Assembly: GCF_900090325.1 (NCBI RefSeq)
Contig: NZ_FMHW01000002.1
Span: 5,271,001 to 5,335,000, forward strand
Reading direction: 5' to 3'
Length of the DNA: 64,000 bases
Source: Micromonospora pallida
GTDB lineage: Bacteria > Actinomycetota > Actinomycetes > Mycobacteriales > Micromonosporaceae
In this document: one piece after another, positions 29,968-38,925 of the stretch
How the letters are laid out: each line of letters starts with the position of its first letter
Position numbering within the stretch: the stretch's first letter is position 1
Program-made: the position numbers and the translations under genes
Notes under the pieces: generated by a model
What the model saw: the letters and a program-made list of their open reading frames with translations, nothing else
Database searches by the model: none
What the model was told of the DNA's origin: nothing

Positions 29968-30093
29968 CGTCGTCCTCCCGTCGGGGTCCGTGCAGCATGA
30001 CACGATCCGGGCCGGATCGACCACGCCCGGAAACCGGGACCGATCCGGCCCGTAGGTGATCGATCCGTGCCTCGGCTCGGGTACGGTCGGCGG

Positions 30094-30644
30094 GTGGCGT
30101 ACGACGCCCTGGCCGAGAGCCTGCGCCTGATCATTTCAGGGTTGCCGGACGGCCCCGTGCGGTTGAGTCGGCGCCGTCGTTTCGGTCCGGTCGCGGTCGA
30201 CGTGGACGGCAACGTCGCCGCCACACGGTTCCTGCGCCGAGGCGTTGGCTGTTACTGGGACGAGACGCACCTGCTGGCCGTCGACAACCACGGAGCCTGG
30301 CGAACGCTCGGCGGCGGCGGATCGTCGGACGACGAAGACCCCACTGCAGAAGAGTTCGAGCGGGCCCGCGACGACCTCGCGCCGTACCAGGTGGCGGTGA
30401 GTGGGAGCGCTGGCGTCGTGCGCGGCGGCGACCCCCTGCTGCCGGGGGCACGCGATGGGTGCGCGGGTCGGCGGTGCTCGTCGGCCATGGGGTCGCAGAA
30501 CTGCATGTCAACGGCCGCCACCTACCCGTCCCGTACCACGGTCACCTGATCGTGGTCTCGGGCTCTCGCCGGCCGCCGACGGTTACCGCACACGACGGCA
30601 CCGGGCGCACGGTTGCCACCGCCACTATGTCTCCCACATGGTGA
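30094..30644 (+). pseudogene. Unknown protein, apparently frameshifted
   Basis: From GTG 30094 a plausible coding frame (RLSRRRRFGPVAVDVDGNVA, THLLAVDNHGAWRTLGGGGS) runs to about 30420. A compatible C-terminal part (AGGTRWVRGSAVLVGHGVAE, HGHLIVVSGSRRPPTVTAHD) continues in another frame to 30644. A shift between about 30420 and 30445 is needed to join them. No family is recognised. The gene faces away from the metallophosphoesterase. Confidence 0.45.
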
Positions 30645-30899
30645 TCGGCAGCCTGGGGGCGCCGTGACCTCGCCTCAGCGCCATGGCCGCGGCCTGCGGC
30701 CTCGCCGCGGCCACGCTGATCCCCGACCGACACTCGCCGCTCGTCGGGTTCCCGCTGGTCGGCTTCGGTACGTCGGTGAGCTTGTGGCCGGGACGCACGA
30801 TCCAGGCGATGATGCGCCGGGCCGATGACACCCGGACTGCGGTCACAGGCGTCGGTCGCGTGCGGTTCGTGGCACCGGCGATGCCCCCGAACGACCTTC
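30645..30899. other. No gene recognised
   Basis: A 76-codon frame (30683-30913, plus strand) could be a fragment of a gene but has no known domain or ribosome binding site. The stretch lies between a frameshifted gene and transposase relics and is probably decayed DNA. Confidence 0.35.
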
Positions 30900-31020
30900 T
30901 CGCGCGTCGCTGAGGTTCCTCAAAAGGTGCCACCGGTCGGCGACCTGAATCGCGTCAGGTGCTCCTCGCGGGCGCCGTCGGCGTAGCGCCAGCCAAATGC
31001 GCCACGCTGCTGGCCCAAGC
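30900..31020 (-). pseudogene. Relic of an ISL3-family transposase
   Basis: On the minus strand one frame reads WRYADGAREE and an adjacent frame [20 protein letters not shown]. Joined, these match the [25 protein letters not shown] region highly conserved in ISL3 transposases. The copy is short, frameshifted and lacks the rest of the gene. Confidence 0.7.
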
Positions 31021-31051
31021 TCTTGCGGCACCGCAGACTGAAGCAGCGCGA

Positions 31052-31140
31052 CAGCTTCGCCGGATCTCGGCAAGCACACGGCGGACCAACCGAAGCATGG
31101 CTTGAGCAGGACTTACGCCTGTTCTGCTGATCTTCGGCAA
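31052..31140. repeat. Imperfect direct repeat, left copy, flanking the conflict island
   Basis: About 89 bases that align without large gaps to 37373-37461, roughly 80 percent identical and almost identical from CTTGAGCAGGACTTACG onward. The copies are 6.3 kb apart and enclose the IS110 relic, the primase-helicase system and the toxin-antitoxin pair. Both copies contain TGCTGATCTTC, close to a sequence beside the 3' end of the tRNA-Arg (11538-11548). Confidence 0.7.
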
Positions 31141-31149
31141 GCGGAGTCT

Positions 31150-32166
31150 CTACGCGAGTTTGCATGGCGCCAGCTCTCCCGACCTTGGCTGTTTTGCCTG
31201 GTAGGGGGTCTTGTCGCGGATGCAGGCCCAGAGGACGTTGAGGCGTTGTCTGGAGAGGGCGGCGGTGGCTTGGCGGTGGGTCTTTCCTTCGGCTCTTTTC
31301 TTGTCGTAGTAGGCGCGTGATCGGGGGCAGTGGGACAGGGCGGTGAAGCTGGACATGCTGAACACCCGGCGTAGGCCGCGGTGGTAGCGGTGGGGCCGAA
31401 CCTGGTGCCCCTGCCTGCGGCCGGAGTCGCGGGAGATCGGCGCGAGCCCCGCGTGCGCGGCGAGCGCCGCAGCGCTCGGGTAGGTGGTAAGGGTGCCGGC
31501 GTGGGCGAGGAACTCGGCGGCGAGGGTGGTGCCGATGCCGGGCAGACTGGTGACGATCTCGCCCAACTCGTGGTCCGCGACGACGCTGGCGAGGGTTTCC
31601 TCGATGGCGGTGATGCGGTCGTTGACCGCTTCCAGGTCGGTGGCCATCTCCGCCACGATCCCGGCCGCGGTGGCCTCACCCGCGACGGCGACGGTCTGCG
31701 TCCGTGCGGCGGCGAGGGCCTTGGCGGTCAGCGCCTTGGCGGCTCGGACGCCGTGCTGGCGCAGGTAGGCCAGGATGCGGGCTTCGCCGGCGCGGCGTAG
31801 CCCTGCGGGGGTCTGCCACTGCGCGAGGAGCCGGAGCGCACCTCTGCTGCGCAGGTTCAGCGTCTTCCCCAGGGCGGGACTGATCATGGTCAGCAGGTCC
31901 TGGATGCGGACGGTGATGCGGGCGGTGATGCGGACGCGGTCGGCGACCAGGTCGAGGCGGCGGGAGACGAGCAGCTTCAGCTGCTGCACGCCGTCTGCGA
32001 GGGTGAGTGTCGGTAGGTCGTCGCGCATGCGCAGGGTCTGGGCGATGACGTAGGCGTCGTGGGCGTCGGTCTTGCGTTCGCCGTGGAACGCCTCCGCCAT
32101 CCGGGAGGTCTGCTGCGGTTGGCATCGGTTGTCCGGGGCGTCGCGCCGGCACGCCGCGCGGTCCAC
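31150..32166 (-). pseudogene. IS110-family transposase, 5'-truncated
   Basis: The frame encodes the middle and C-terminal parts of an IS110 transposase: ERKTDAHDAYVIAQTLRMRD, a long helical region, and the C-terminal Tnp20-like domain SLPGIGTTLAAEFLAHAG with the ISRDSGRR segment. The N-terminal RuvC-like start with the first acidic catalytic residue is missing, and no proper start codon is in place, so it should not be active. The 3' end abuts the 31.05-31.14 kb repeat. Confidence 0.8.
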
Positions 32167-32311
32167 GATCTTACGCGCCTCTGGTGATGGTCACCGGGCG
32201 GCGAACCATGCGTCATCCGACGGACCCACATGAGAGAGAGGACGACGGCATGACGGCGGTATCGAGGCAGCAGTCGACTGCGGTGAGGCCATCGGTCCGC
32301 GGGCAGGCTGT

Positions 32312-33463
32312 TCAGCTGTCGAGGCCTGCGAGGTTGAGGCGTTCGAGCAGGCTGGGCTTGCAGGCGTGCACCGCCCGTAGCTCGGCCAGCCGGTGTCGGA
32401 ACGATGTGATGTCTCCGTCGCGTTCGCCGAGATCGCGCAGGTCGACGAGGAGTTGAACGGCGGTGTCGTACTCGCGGGGTTTCTTTGTGGCGATGAGTTC
32501 GTGGGCCCGCTGCCAGGCGGCGGGTTGGTCGACCGCGAGGGTGTCGAGGTGCCGTTGCCGGGCCGCTGCGGCGGACCGTTCCCGGCGAACCCGGTCGCGT
32601 TCGCGCTGCTCGGCGTCGCGGCGTTCCCGTTCGGCGCGCAGGTCCGCGCCGGTGGCGAGTAGTTCGCCGGCGTTGCGGGCGGCTGCCGGGGTGGGGGTAT
32701 CGGTGCGGTGTGCGTCGCGGTACCGGCGCAGCAGTTGGCTGCGTAGGTGGCTGTCGCCGCCGGTGACCAGGTCGGTCAGGATGGCGTCCTTGTCTCTGGC
32801 GGGCAGCCCGACGACCCAGGCGCGTAGTTGCGTAGCGGTCGGTTCACCGGAGGCGGCCGGCGCCGACCCGGCCGCCGCAGCCGCGATCAGGTCGGGATCG
32901 ATGCGCAGGAACTCGGCGACGGCGGTGAGGGGCGCGTCGAGGGTGCCCAGCCCGGCGGGGACGGGTGGTTCGGGCTCGTCGTCGGCGATCTCCTCGGACT
33001 GTACGCAGCGGAGCCAGGCCAGGTACAGCAGGCGCAGGTCGCCGGCGGCAAGGCTGGCCCGGACCGGGATGATCGAGGTGAGTAGACCGTGGCCGTCGAG
33101 ATCCCACTCGTCGGTGCCGTCCTCGTCCTCGTCGTGGAGGTCGATGATGACGTGCTTGCCGGCGGTCCACGCGGACGTGCTGTCACCCTGGCAGTACTGG
33201 GCCACCGTGGCGGGGTCGAGCACGTGTTTCGGTAGCCGCAGCATGAGCTGGCGGGTGCCCCAGTTCGCCAGGTACAGGTGCGCGTCGAAGTATCGTTCCA
33301 TCAGCTTGCGGGGGTCGCCCTTGAAGTCGCCCCACTCGTAGGTGTTGACGAAGCTGGTGGCGGTGATGTCGGCCCGGGTGGACAGCGACCGCAGCTCGGC
33401 CCGCTCCCGGCTGGTAAGAGGCCGGTCGACCGCGGTGAATTCGTAGTACTGGTACTCGCTCAC
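32312..33463 (-). CDS. Conserved protein paired with the TOTE-type system, unknown function
   Basis: A 383-residue soluble protein. The N-terminal region (YQYYEFTAVDRPLTSRERAE, RADITATSFVNTYEWGDFKG, AHLYLANWGTRQLMLRLP) is characteristic of a conserved actinobacterial family. The middle is acidic and the C-terminal third is a long, highly charged coiled coil (RAERERRDAEQRERDRVRRE). It starts 6 bases after the stop of the small gene 33470-33781, forming an operon divergent from the primase-helicase gene. A part in the same conflict system is inferred from this arrangement only. Confidence 0.7.
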   Translation of the reverse strand: MSEYQYYEFTAVDRPLTSRERAELRSLSTRADITATSFVNTYEWGDFKGDPRKLMERYFDAHLYLANWGTRQLMLRLPKHVLDPATVAQYCQGDSTSAWTAGKHVIIDLHDEDEDGTDEWDLDGHGLLTSIIPVRASLAAGDLRLLYLAWLRCVQSEEIADDEPEPPVPAGLGTLDAPLTAVAEFLRIDPDLIAAAAAGSAPAASGEPTATQLRAWVVGLPARDKDAILTDLVTGGDSHLRSQLLRRYRDAHRTDTPTPAAARNAGELLATGADLRAERERRDAEQRERDRVRRERSAAAARQRHLDTLAVDQPAAWQRAHELIATKKPREYDTAVQLLVDLRDLGERDGDITSFRHRLAELRAVHACKPSLLERLNLAGLDS

Positions 33464-33469
33464 CGTGGC

Positions 33470-33781
33470 CTACCTTCCGGCCCAGTGCCGGTAGGCGTCG
33501 ATCCACGCGGCGCCGTCGGGCGCGGGGGTGGGTAGCGGCAGGTCGAGGAGGTCGATCCTCTGCCGGTGGCAGCCTCGGGCGCAGACCGCGACGATGCTGT
33601 CCGCGGTCAGGTCGATCTTGCTCACGGTGACCTCGACACCGAGGACCGTGGTGGTGAACGGCACCGCCAAATGCTCTTCAATCATGGTGAACAGGCCGGT
33701 GAGTTGCTCGTCGTCGCCGTACGCGTCGACCGTGGCGTCCTCGATCATCGCCTCCAGCGCGGCGTTTCCCTTCGATGCCAT
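33470..33781 (-). CDS. Small conserved protein divergent from the primase-helicase
   Basis: A 103-residue acidic protein (YGDDEQLTGLFTMIEEHLAV, DSIVAVCARGCHRQRIDL, ending AAWIDAYRHWAGR). The CxxxCH segment could bind a metal. No function is known. ATG at 33781 is 61 bases from the start of the primase-helicase on the opposite strand, so the two promoters are back-to-back. Proteins of this type are seen next to the 383-residue partner in actinobacteria. Confidence 0.6.
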   Translation of the reverse strand: MASKGNAALEAMIEDATVDAYGDDEQLTGLFTMIEEHLAVPFTTTVLGVEVTVSKIDLTADSIVAVCARGCHRQRIDLLDLPLPTPAPDGAAWIDAYRHWAGR

Positions 33782-33842
33782 CGGCGGAGGATATCGGACC
33801 GATGTCGGGGTGCTCGACGTCCGATGCGCGAAGATGGTCGGC

Positions 33843-36191
33843 ATGGGTTCGGTGGCCAAATTCGTCGATCTCCGGCGGGAGGTGGAGCGGTTACGGGCCG
33901 AGAACGCCCGGCTGGCACGTCTGCTGGAGCTGCGCGGCCAGGACACGACCGTGGCGCCGGAGCAGTTGTCCGTGCCGGTTGAGCCGCCGGGGCTGGTCAC
34001 CATGGCTTCGCCGACTCGGGACAAGCTGGCGCTGTTCGCCGACCGGTTCCGGGCTCGGGCCGACCTGTACGCCGTGCGGTGGGAGAACGCCCGTACCGGT
34101 GCTGCCGGGTGGATGCCCGCGGTCGCCGGCGGTTGGCGTAAGGGTATGGACCGGCGGGGTGCCACCTACCTGCCCCGCACGCCGGAGGTCGTCGCGGCGC
34201 ATCTCGTCGGCGACGTGTTCATCGGCCTGTACCCGCTGATGGCCGGCAACACCTGCCACTTCGTTGTGGCCGACTTCGACGGGCCGACGGCGATGCTCGA
34301 CGCCCTCGCGTACGTGAAGGCGGCACGGGCCAGCGCGGTGCCGGCCGCGTTGGAGATCTCCCAGTCAGGTCGCGGCGCCCACGTGTGGATCTTCTTCACT
34401 GGCGCTGTTGCTGCGGCCACCGCGCGGGCCGTCGGCACCGCCTTTCTCCGCGAGGCGATGGTGCTGCGCGGGTCGATGGATCTGCGGTCGTACGACCGGC
34501 TCTTCCCCAACCAGGACGTTCTGCCCGAGGGCGGCTTCGGCAACCTCATCGCCGCGCCGCTGCAGGGCCGGCGCCGCAAGGACGGACTGACCACCTTCCT
34601 CGACCTCGGCACGCTCGAGCCGTACGCAGACCAGTGGGCGTTTCTGTCGACGCTGGACCGACTCAGCCCCGGCGACGCCGAACACGTCGCCCGGCAGGCC
34701 AAGCAAGCCGTCACCGGTGCCGACGTCGCCACGATGAGCAGGTCCACCGCGACCCAGGTCCACCCTCCGCTACCTCCGGTGGTCTGCGCGGAGGCAGGTG
34801 CCGGGCTGAGCATCGACGCCACCCAGCTCACCCCCGCCGCACTGGCGACGTTCAAGCACGCCGCTGCCATGGTCAACCCGAAGTTCTACGAGCTGCAGCG
34901 ACTACGCAAGTCCACCTGGGACACCCCACGCTTCATCCAGGGCTACGACCTCACCCTCGATGATCACCTGGTCCTCCCGCGGGGCCTGCGGCACACCATC
35001 GCCGCCATCGTCGAACGCGCCGGGTCGCGGCTGGCCGTCACGAACGCACGCAACTCCGGGACCGAGATCGACGGCACGTTCACCGCCGAACTCACCGGCA
35101 AGCAGGCCAACGCGGTCGGCGCACTTCTCGCCCACGACGACGGGATTCTGGTTGCCCCGCCAGGCTCCGGCAAGACCGTCATGGCCTGCGCCGTGATCGC
35201 CGAACGCAACACCTCCACCCTGGTTCTCGTCGACCGCAAAGCCCTCGCCGACCAGTGGCGCATCCGCATCGAACAGTTCCTCGACATCCGACCCGGCCAA
35301 CTCGGCGGCGGCCGACGCAAACTCACCGGCACGGTGGACATCGCGCTGCTGCCCTCCCTGGCGCGGCGCGACGACGTCGCCACCCTGACCCAGGGGTACG
35401 GGCACGTCATCGTCGACGAATGCCACCACCTCGGCGCCGCCGCGTACGAGCACTCGGTCAAACGGATCGGCGCGCAGTTCTGGCTCGGACTCACCGCCAC
35501 CCCCACCCGACGCGACGGCCTCGGCCAACTCGTCACCTGGCAACTCGGACCCATCCGCCACACCCTTAGCGACGAGGAACAAGACACCCTCGCGGCAGCG
35601 ATGCACGCCGACGCCGGACCCCGTCGAACGCTGCACATCCACGAGACCACATTCCAGCCCGGCGACATCGACCTGGACGCGCCCGGCGCGCTCGCCGAGG
35701 TGCACCGAAGGCTGGCCCTCGACGAGCCCCGCAACACCCAGATCGCCGATGATGTCGCCGTAGCCCTGACACACGGTCGCAACTGTCTCGTCCTGACCCG
35801 ACGGGTCGCTCACGTCGAGGCTCTTACCGCTCTGCTCGCCGCACGCGGACATCAGGCGCTCGTGCTCCAAGGCGCGATGAGTACCAGCGAACGGCGAAGC
35901 GTCGTTGACCGGCTCGACGGCGCCAAGGCCGGTGAGGGCCTACTCGTCATCGGCACCACACCGTTCATCGGTGAAGGCTTCGATGCCCCCGCCCTCGACA
36001 CCCTCTTCCTCGCCGGCCCGATCTCCTACGACGGCCTACTCGTCCAGTGCGCCGGCCGCGTCATTCGCGCCGCTCCCGGCAAGGACGTCGCCGAGGTCCA
36101 CGACTACCACGACCCAGCCTCACCCATCCTCGCCGCCTCACTCCAACGCCGCATGCCCGGATACCGGGCACTCAGCTTCACCCGGACATGA
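33843..36191 (+). CDS. TOTE-type conflict protein: archaeo-eukaryotic primase fused to SF2 helicase
   Basis: A 782-residue protein. Residues 8-32 form a short coiled coil. Residues about 60-290 are an archaeo-eukaryotic primase domain with VADFDG (D144, D146), ISQSGRGAHVW (175-182) and the FPNQD/GFGNLIAAPLQG segments. Residues about 410-780 are an SF2 helicase: Walker A APPGSGKT (438-445), DECH (525-528), TAT (551-553) and motif VI QCAGRVIRA (735-743). All motifs are intact. The architecture is that of TOTE conflict systems, thought to act against invading DNA. ATG 33834 is an alternative start. No nuclease domain is visible, so a partner would be needed to cut DNA. Confidence 0.85.
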   Translation: MGSVAKFVDLRREVERLRAENARLARLLELRGQDTTVAPEQLSVPVEPPGLVTMASPTRDKLALFADRFRARADLYAVRWENARTGAAGWMPAVAGGWRKGMDRRGATYLPRTPEVVAAHLVGDVFIGLYPLMAGNTCHFVVADFDGPTAMLDALAYVKAARASAVPAALEISQSGRGAHVWIFFTGAVAAATARAVGTAFLREAMVLRGSMDLRSYDRLFPNQDVLPEGGFGNLIAAPLQGRRRKDGLTTFLDLGTLEPYADQWAFLSTLDRLSPGDAEHVARQAKQAVTGADVATMSRSTATQVHPPLPPVVCAEAGAGLSIDATQLTPAALATFKHAAAMVNPKFYELQRLRKSTWDTPRFIQGYDLTLDDHLVLPRGLRHTIAAIVERAGSRLAVTNARNSGTEIDGTFTAELTGKQANAVGALLAHDDGILVAPPGSGKTVMACAVIAERNTSTLVLVDRKALADQWRIRIEQFLDIRPGQLGGGRRKLTGTVDIALLPSLARRDDVATLTQGYGHVIVDECHHLGAAAYEHSVKRIGAQFWLGLTATPTRRDGLGQLVTWQLGPIRHTLSDEEQDTLAAAMHADAGPRRTLHIHETTFQPGDIDLDAPGALAEVHRRLALDEPRNTQIADDVAVALTHGRNCLVLTRRVAHVEALTALLAARGHQALVLQGAMSTSERRSVVDRLDGAKAGEGLLVIGTTPFIGEGFDAPALDTLFLAGPISYDGLLVQCAGRVIRAAPGKDVAEVHDYHDPASPILAASLQRRMPGYRALSFTRT

Positions 36192-36216
36192 ACGCACCGC
36201 ACGGGGGCCGACTGTC

Positions 36217-36927
36217 ATGACCCACGGAAAAGTCGACGCGTGGGAGACTGACGTTGTGGTGAGCGTCCTGGAGCGTGAGGTCTTCTCGGAGGCGGAGGCT
36301 GCCCGGCTGCTGCGGGTGGCGCAGTCGACGCTGCACTACTGGCTGGAGGGCGACGAGCGAAAGGGGCGCAGACACAAACCTGTGCTCCGCACGGAGCCGC
36401 GCGGCGCCCGTTCGGTGACGTGGGCCGAGTTCGTCGAGGCCGGGCTGTTGCGGGAGTACCGCCGTACCCACCGGGTGCCGATGGTCGAGTTGCGCGCGTT
36501 CATCGACCTGCTCCGCGAGCAGTTCGGGGTGCCCTACCCTCTCGCCGACCGCCGACCCTACGTCGCCGGCAAGAAACTTGTGCTGCAAGCCCAGGCCGAG
36601 GCCGGTCTCGACCCGGAGTACTGCCTGGTGGCCGCAGTCGGCAATCAGCTGCTGCTCACTCCTCCGTCGGCGGCCTTCGTCGAGCGGGTCACCTGGGACG
36701 GCGACGTCGCCGCTGGCTGGCGACCGGACCCCAACCCACAGTCCCCGGTACGGATCCTGCCGGATGTCCGGTTCGGTCGGCCGTCGATCAAGGGAATCAG
36801 CACCGAGGTGCTCTGGGAGCAGGACGAGGCAGGGCTGGACGTCGAGGAGATCGCCGAGACGTACCAGCTCGACGTGCCCGATGTGCGGTGGGCGCTGGCG
36901 TACGAGAACTCCCAACGCGCGGCGTGA
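36217..36927 (+). CDS. Antitoxin-like HTH protein with C-terminal DUF433
   Basis: A 236-residue protein. A MerR-like helix-turn-helix lies at about residues 20-40 (FSEAEAARLLRVAQSTLHYW). The C-terminus (RFGRPSIKGISTEVLWEQ, then LDVEEIAETYQLDVPDVRWA) is a DUF433 domain, the usual antitoxin partner of PIN-like toxins. It follows the helicase by 25 bases and overlaps the next gene in GTGA. It probably binds its own promoter, as antitoxins do. The start could be later, at GTG 36256. Confidence 0.75.
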   Translation: MTHGKVDAWETDVVVSVLEREVFSEAEAARLLRVAQSTLHYWLEGDERKGRRHKPVLRTEPRGARSVTWAEFVEAGLLREYRRTHRVPMVELRAFIDLLREQFGVPYPLADRRPYVAGKKLVLQAQAEAGLDPEYCLVAAVGNQLLLTPPSAAFVERVTWDGDVAAGWRPDPNPQSPVRILPDVRFGRPSIKGISTEVLWEQDEAGLDVEEIAETYQLDVPDVRWALAYENSQRAA

Positions 36928-37364
36928 GCAGGATCAAGCCTGCCGAGGTCCGGTTCTACATCGATGCCGACCTCCTCGGCCTCGCGCGCGTCCTCGCCGG
37001 ACTCCGCTCCGACGTCACCTATCCCGGCGACCCCGGCACGGTCATCCACAAACGCCAACGCCCGCCGTGCCTCATCGCCTCGCCCGCAGTGAAGGACTCG
37101 GAGTGGATCCCGCAGGTCGCGAGCCGAGGCTGGCTGATCATCACCCGGGACCGCCACATCCAGGAGCACCGACTGGAGATCGCCGCCGTGCGAGAGCACC
37201 GAGCCAGGATGGTCGCCCTGACAGCCGCCGACGCGGGCAGCGTCTTCGGCCAGTTGGAGGTCGTGATGAATCGCTGGCGCGATATCGAGCGCTGCCTCGC
37301 CGAGCCGCCACCCTTCATCTACGCAGCCACCCGAACCACGATGAGGCAGATCCCGCTGACCTGA
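36924..37364 (+). CDS. PIN-like domain toxin (VapC45/DUF5615 type)
   Basis: A 146-residue protein starting at GTG 36924 inside the antitoxin stop codon. It has the pattern of PIN-like toxins: FYIDADLLGLARVLAGL at the N-terminus, DSEWIPQVASRGWLIITRDR in the middle and a helical C-terminus. Acidic residues at YIDAD and ITRD would form the RNase site. With the DUF433 protein it makes a probable toxin-antitoxin pair that would stabilise the island. Confidence 0.75.
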   Translation: MSRIKPAEVRFYIDADLLGLARVLAGLRSDVTYPGDPGTVIHKRQRPPCLIASPAVKDSEWIPQVASRGWLIITRDRHIQEHRLEIAAVREHRARMVALTAADAGSVFGQLEVVMNRWRDIERCLAEPPPFIYAATRTTMRQIPLT

Positions 37365-37372
37365 CTGTACGG

Positions 37373-37461
37373 CAACTTCGCTAGCTCCCGGCGAGGACGC
37401 GTCGGACCGACCGAAGCACGACTTGAGCAGGACTTACGTCTGTTCTGCTGATCTTCAGCAA
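37373..37461. repeat. Imperfect direct repeat, right copy, flanking the conflict island
   Basis: Partner of 31052-31140. It begins 8 bases after the toxin gene and ends about 80 bases before the second tRNA 5'-half copy. The last 50 bases are nearly identical in both copies, including TTGAGCAGGACTTACG and TGTTCTGCTGATCTTC. Confidence 0.7.
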
Positions 37462-37540
37462 TCGAGCACAGCAACGGGCGCGTGCGACCCACAAATAGGA
37501 CAACGGAATAGGAACCCGCACGCAATTTGCCTGCAGACAC

Positions 37541-37696
37541 AGATTGAGCAACGTCTTAGGAAACCGATGCTCTATCCCCTGAGCTACGAGGGCGCGAGTG
37601 CCCAGTCTAGCGACCTGCGCGTTCACCCGGGGTGGCAGGGAGTGGCCCGCGTTCGCCCACGTCAGCCGGACCCCTGTTCTCCCAGCCAGGACCACA
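37541..37696. repeat. tRNA 5'-half repeat, copy 2 (attachment-like junction)
   Basis: Contains the 67-base core (37556-37622) identical to the tRNA-Arg at 11587-11653, but the 3' half of the tRNA is absent, so it cannot make a tRNA. The left flank (ATTGAG, then CGTC) resembles copy 3, and to the right the two copies stay nearly identical to about 37696. This looks like an old attachment junction between two tandem inserted segments. Confidence 0.8.
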
Positions 37697-37855
37697 CCCC
37701 GAGTCGCCATACGACTCCGCTTGATCTTGGTGGGCAGGATGGAGCGGCCGACGGGACCGGGGGTGGGAGTATGTCGATTTCCGTGTTTGGGCCTGTGGTG
37801 TGATCGAGGTTGTTAGATGGTGATCCGGTCGCCGTAGGCGAGGATCAGGGCGTTG
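37697..37855. other. Decayed DNA without a gene
   Basis: No credible gene. At 37803-37855 the minus strand reads [15 protein letters not shown] and stops, which looks like the C-terminal end of some protein, perhaps a transposase, fused by rearrangement to the helicase fragment that follows. Confidence 0.35.
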
Positions 37856-38103
37856 AGCACGCCGGGTCGCGGCCGGCCGTCAGGGACGCACGAAACTCCG
37901 GGACCGAGATCGACACCGCATTCACCGCCGAACTCACCGGCAAGCAGGCCAACGCGGTCGGCGCGCTTCTCGCCCACGACGACGGGATTCTGGTCGCTCC
38001 ACCGGGCTCCGGCAAGACCGTCGTGGCCTGCGCCGTGATCGCCGAACGCAACACCTCCACCCTGGTTCTCGTAGACCGCAAAGCCCTCGCCGACCAGTGG
38101 TGC
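37856..38103 (+). pseudogene. Duplicated fragment of the primase-helicase gene
   Basis: About 245 bases closely matching 35018-35262, which encode residues about 393-473 of the helicase, including Walker A (APPGSGKT, with some base changes nearby). The copy has no start or downstream helicase motifs and ends abruptly inside a methyltransferase gene on the other strand. It shows that a second primase-helicase copy, or a recombination product, once lay here. Confidence 0.85.
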
Positions 38104-38851
38104 GTGTGGCCCGGCCCCGCCGGTCGTCCACCTTGTCGCGTCGTGGCTTGAGCACGCTCGTCAGGTGAAGCTGCGCGTCTTCCGGAGCGCCGCTCATCGG
38201 CACCTCGTACGTCGCCACCCGCTCCAGCCAGTCATGGGCCAGGTGGCCCCGGTCCGGATCGCCAACAAGGACCCGAGCGCCCTTCGCCACGACGCGGGCG
38301 AGGAACGGCAGCATCCGGGCCGCCACAGACGGGTGGTAGAGCGCGTCACCGGCCAACACCACATCCACGCCGTCAACGTCGCCGTCAAGCAGGTCACTCG
38401 ACGACAGGGTCAACTCGACGCCGTTGGCGTGGGCGTTGGCGTTGATTGCCGCGATCGAGTAGGGGTCGATGTCGTTGGCGGTGACCCCGGCGGCGCCGGC
38501 TATCGCCGCGGCGATAGCGACCAGTCCGGAGCCGGATGCGACGTCGAGGACATGGCAACCGGCCACGGTGTCCGGGTGATCGAGGATGTAACGCGCGAGA
38601 CCCTGCCCGCCGGTCCAGGCCGACGCCCAGAACGGCGGCGGGAGGACGTGGCCCGCCTCGGCTTCCAGTCGTGCCCAGAGGACGATCGCGTCCTCGGCCA
38701 TGACCAGTCGCACCTCCGGCACCAGCGGCACCGGGGCCAGCCGGAGCCGGTCGATGCTGGCGGTCCCGGCCGCGTACTCGGGGGCGGACAGCGCTTGCAA
38801 CACCAGCGGTTTGAGGCCAGGAAGGACCGCGGTGTCGGAACGGACCGGCAT
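37934..38851 (-). CDS. Class I SAM-dependent methyltransferase with an altered C-terminus
   Basis: Residues 1 to about 225 form a Rossmann methyltransferase of the Nnt1/ETFB-lysine type: [19 protein letters not shown], motif [18 protein letters not shown] and [20 protein letters not shown]. Near 38105-38150 the frame runs into antisense sequence of the helicase fragment and gains an unrelated Arg-rich tail, so the native stop has been lost. Activity may or may not survive. The start is uncertain (ATG 38851 chosen). The substrate is unknown. Confidence 0.6.
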   Translation of the reverse strand: MPVRSDTAVLPGLKPLVLQALSAPEYAAGTASIDRLRLAPVPLVPEVRLVMAEDAIVLWARLEAEAGHVLPPPFWASAWTGGQGLARYILDHPDTVAGCHVLDVASGSGLVAIAAAIAGAAGVTANDIDPYSIAAINANAHANGVELTLSSSDLLDGDVDGVDVVLAGDALYHPSVAARMLPFLARVVAKGARVLVGDPDRGHLAHDWLERVATYEVPMSGAPEDAQLHLTSVLKPRRDKVDDRRGRATRTTGRRGLCGLREPGWRCCVRRSRRRPRRSCRSPVERPESRRRGREARRPRWPACR

Positions 38852-38925
38852 TCGCCGGTCCGTGGTCTCAGCCACCGCCGTGGCGACGGGCGAGGCTCGT
38901 CGCCCACGGCTTGGCGGAGTCAACG

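Noticed and set aside
33528..33842. N-terminal extension of the primase-helicase frame
   Set aside because: It overlaps the divergent 103-residue gene antisense; homology begins at the coiled coil after 33843.
37556..37593. Possible second tRNA-Arg gene
   Set aside because: Only the 5' half is present; T arm and 3' acceptor strand are missing. The same holds for 43246-43283.
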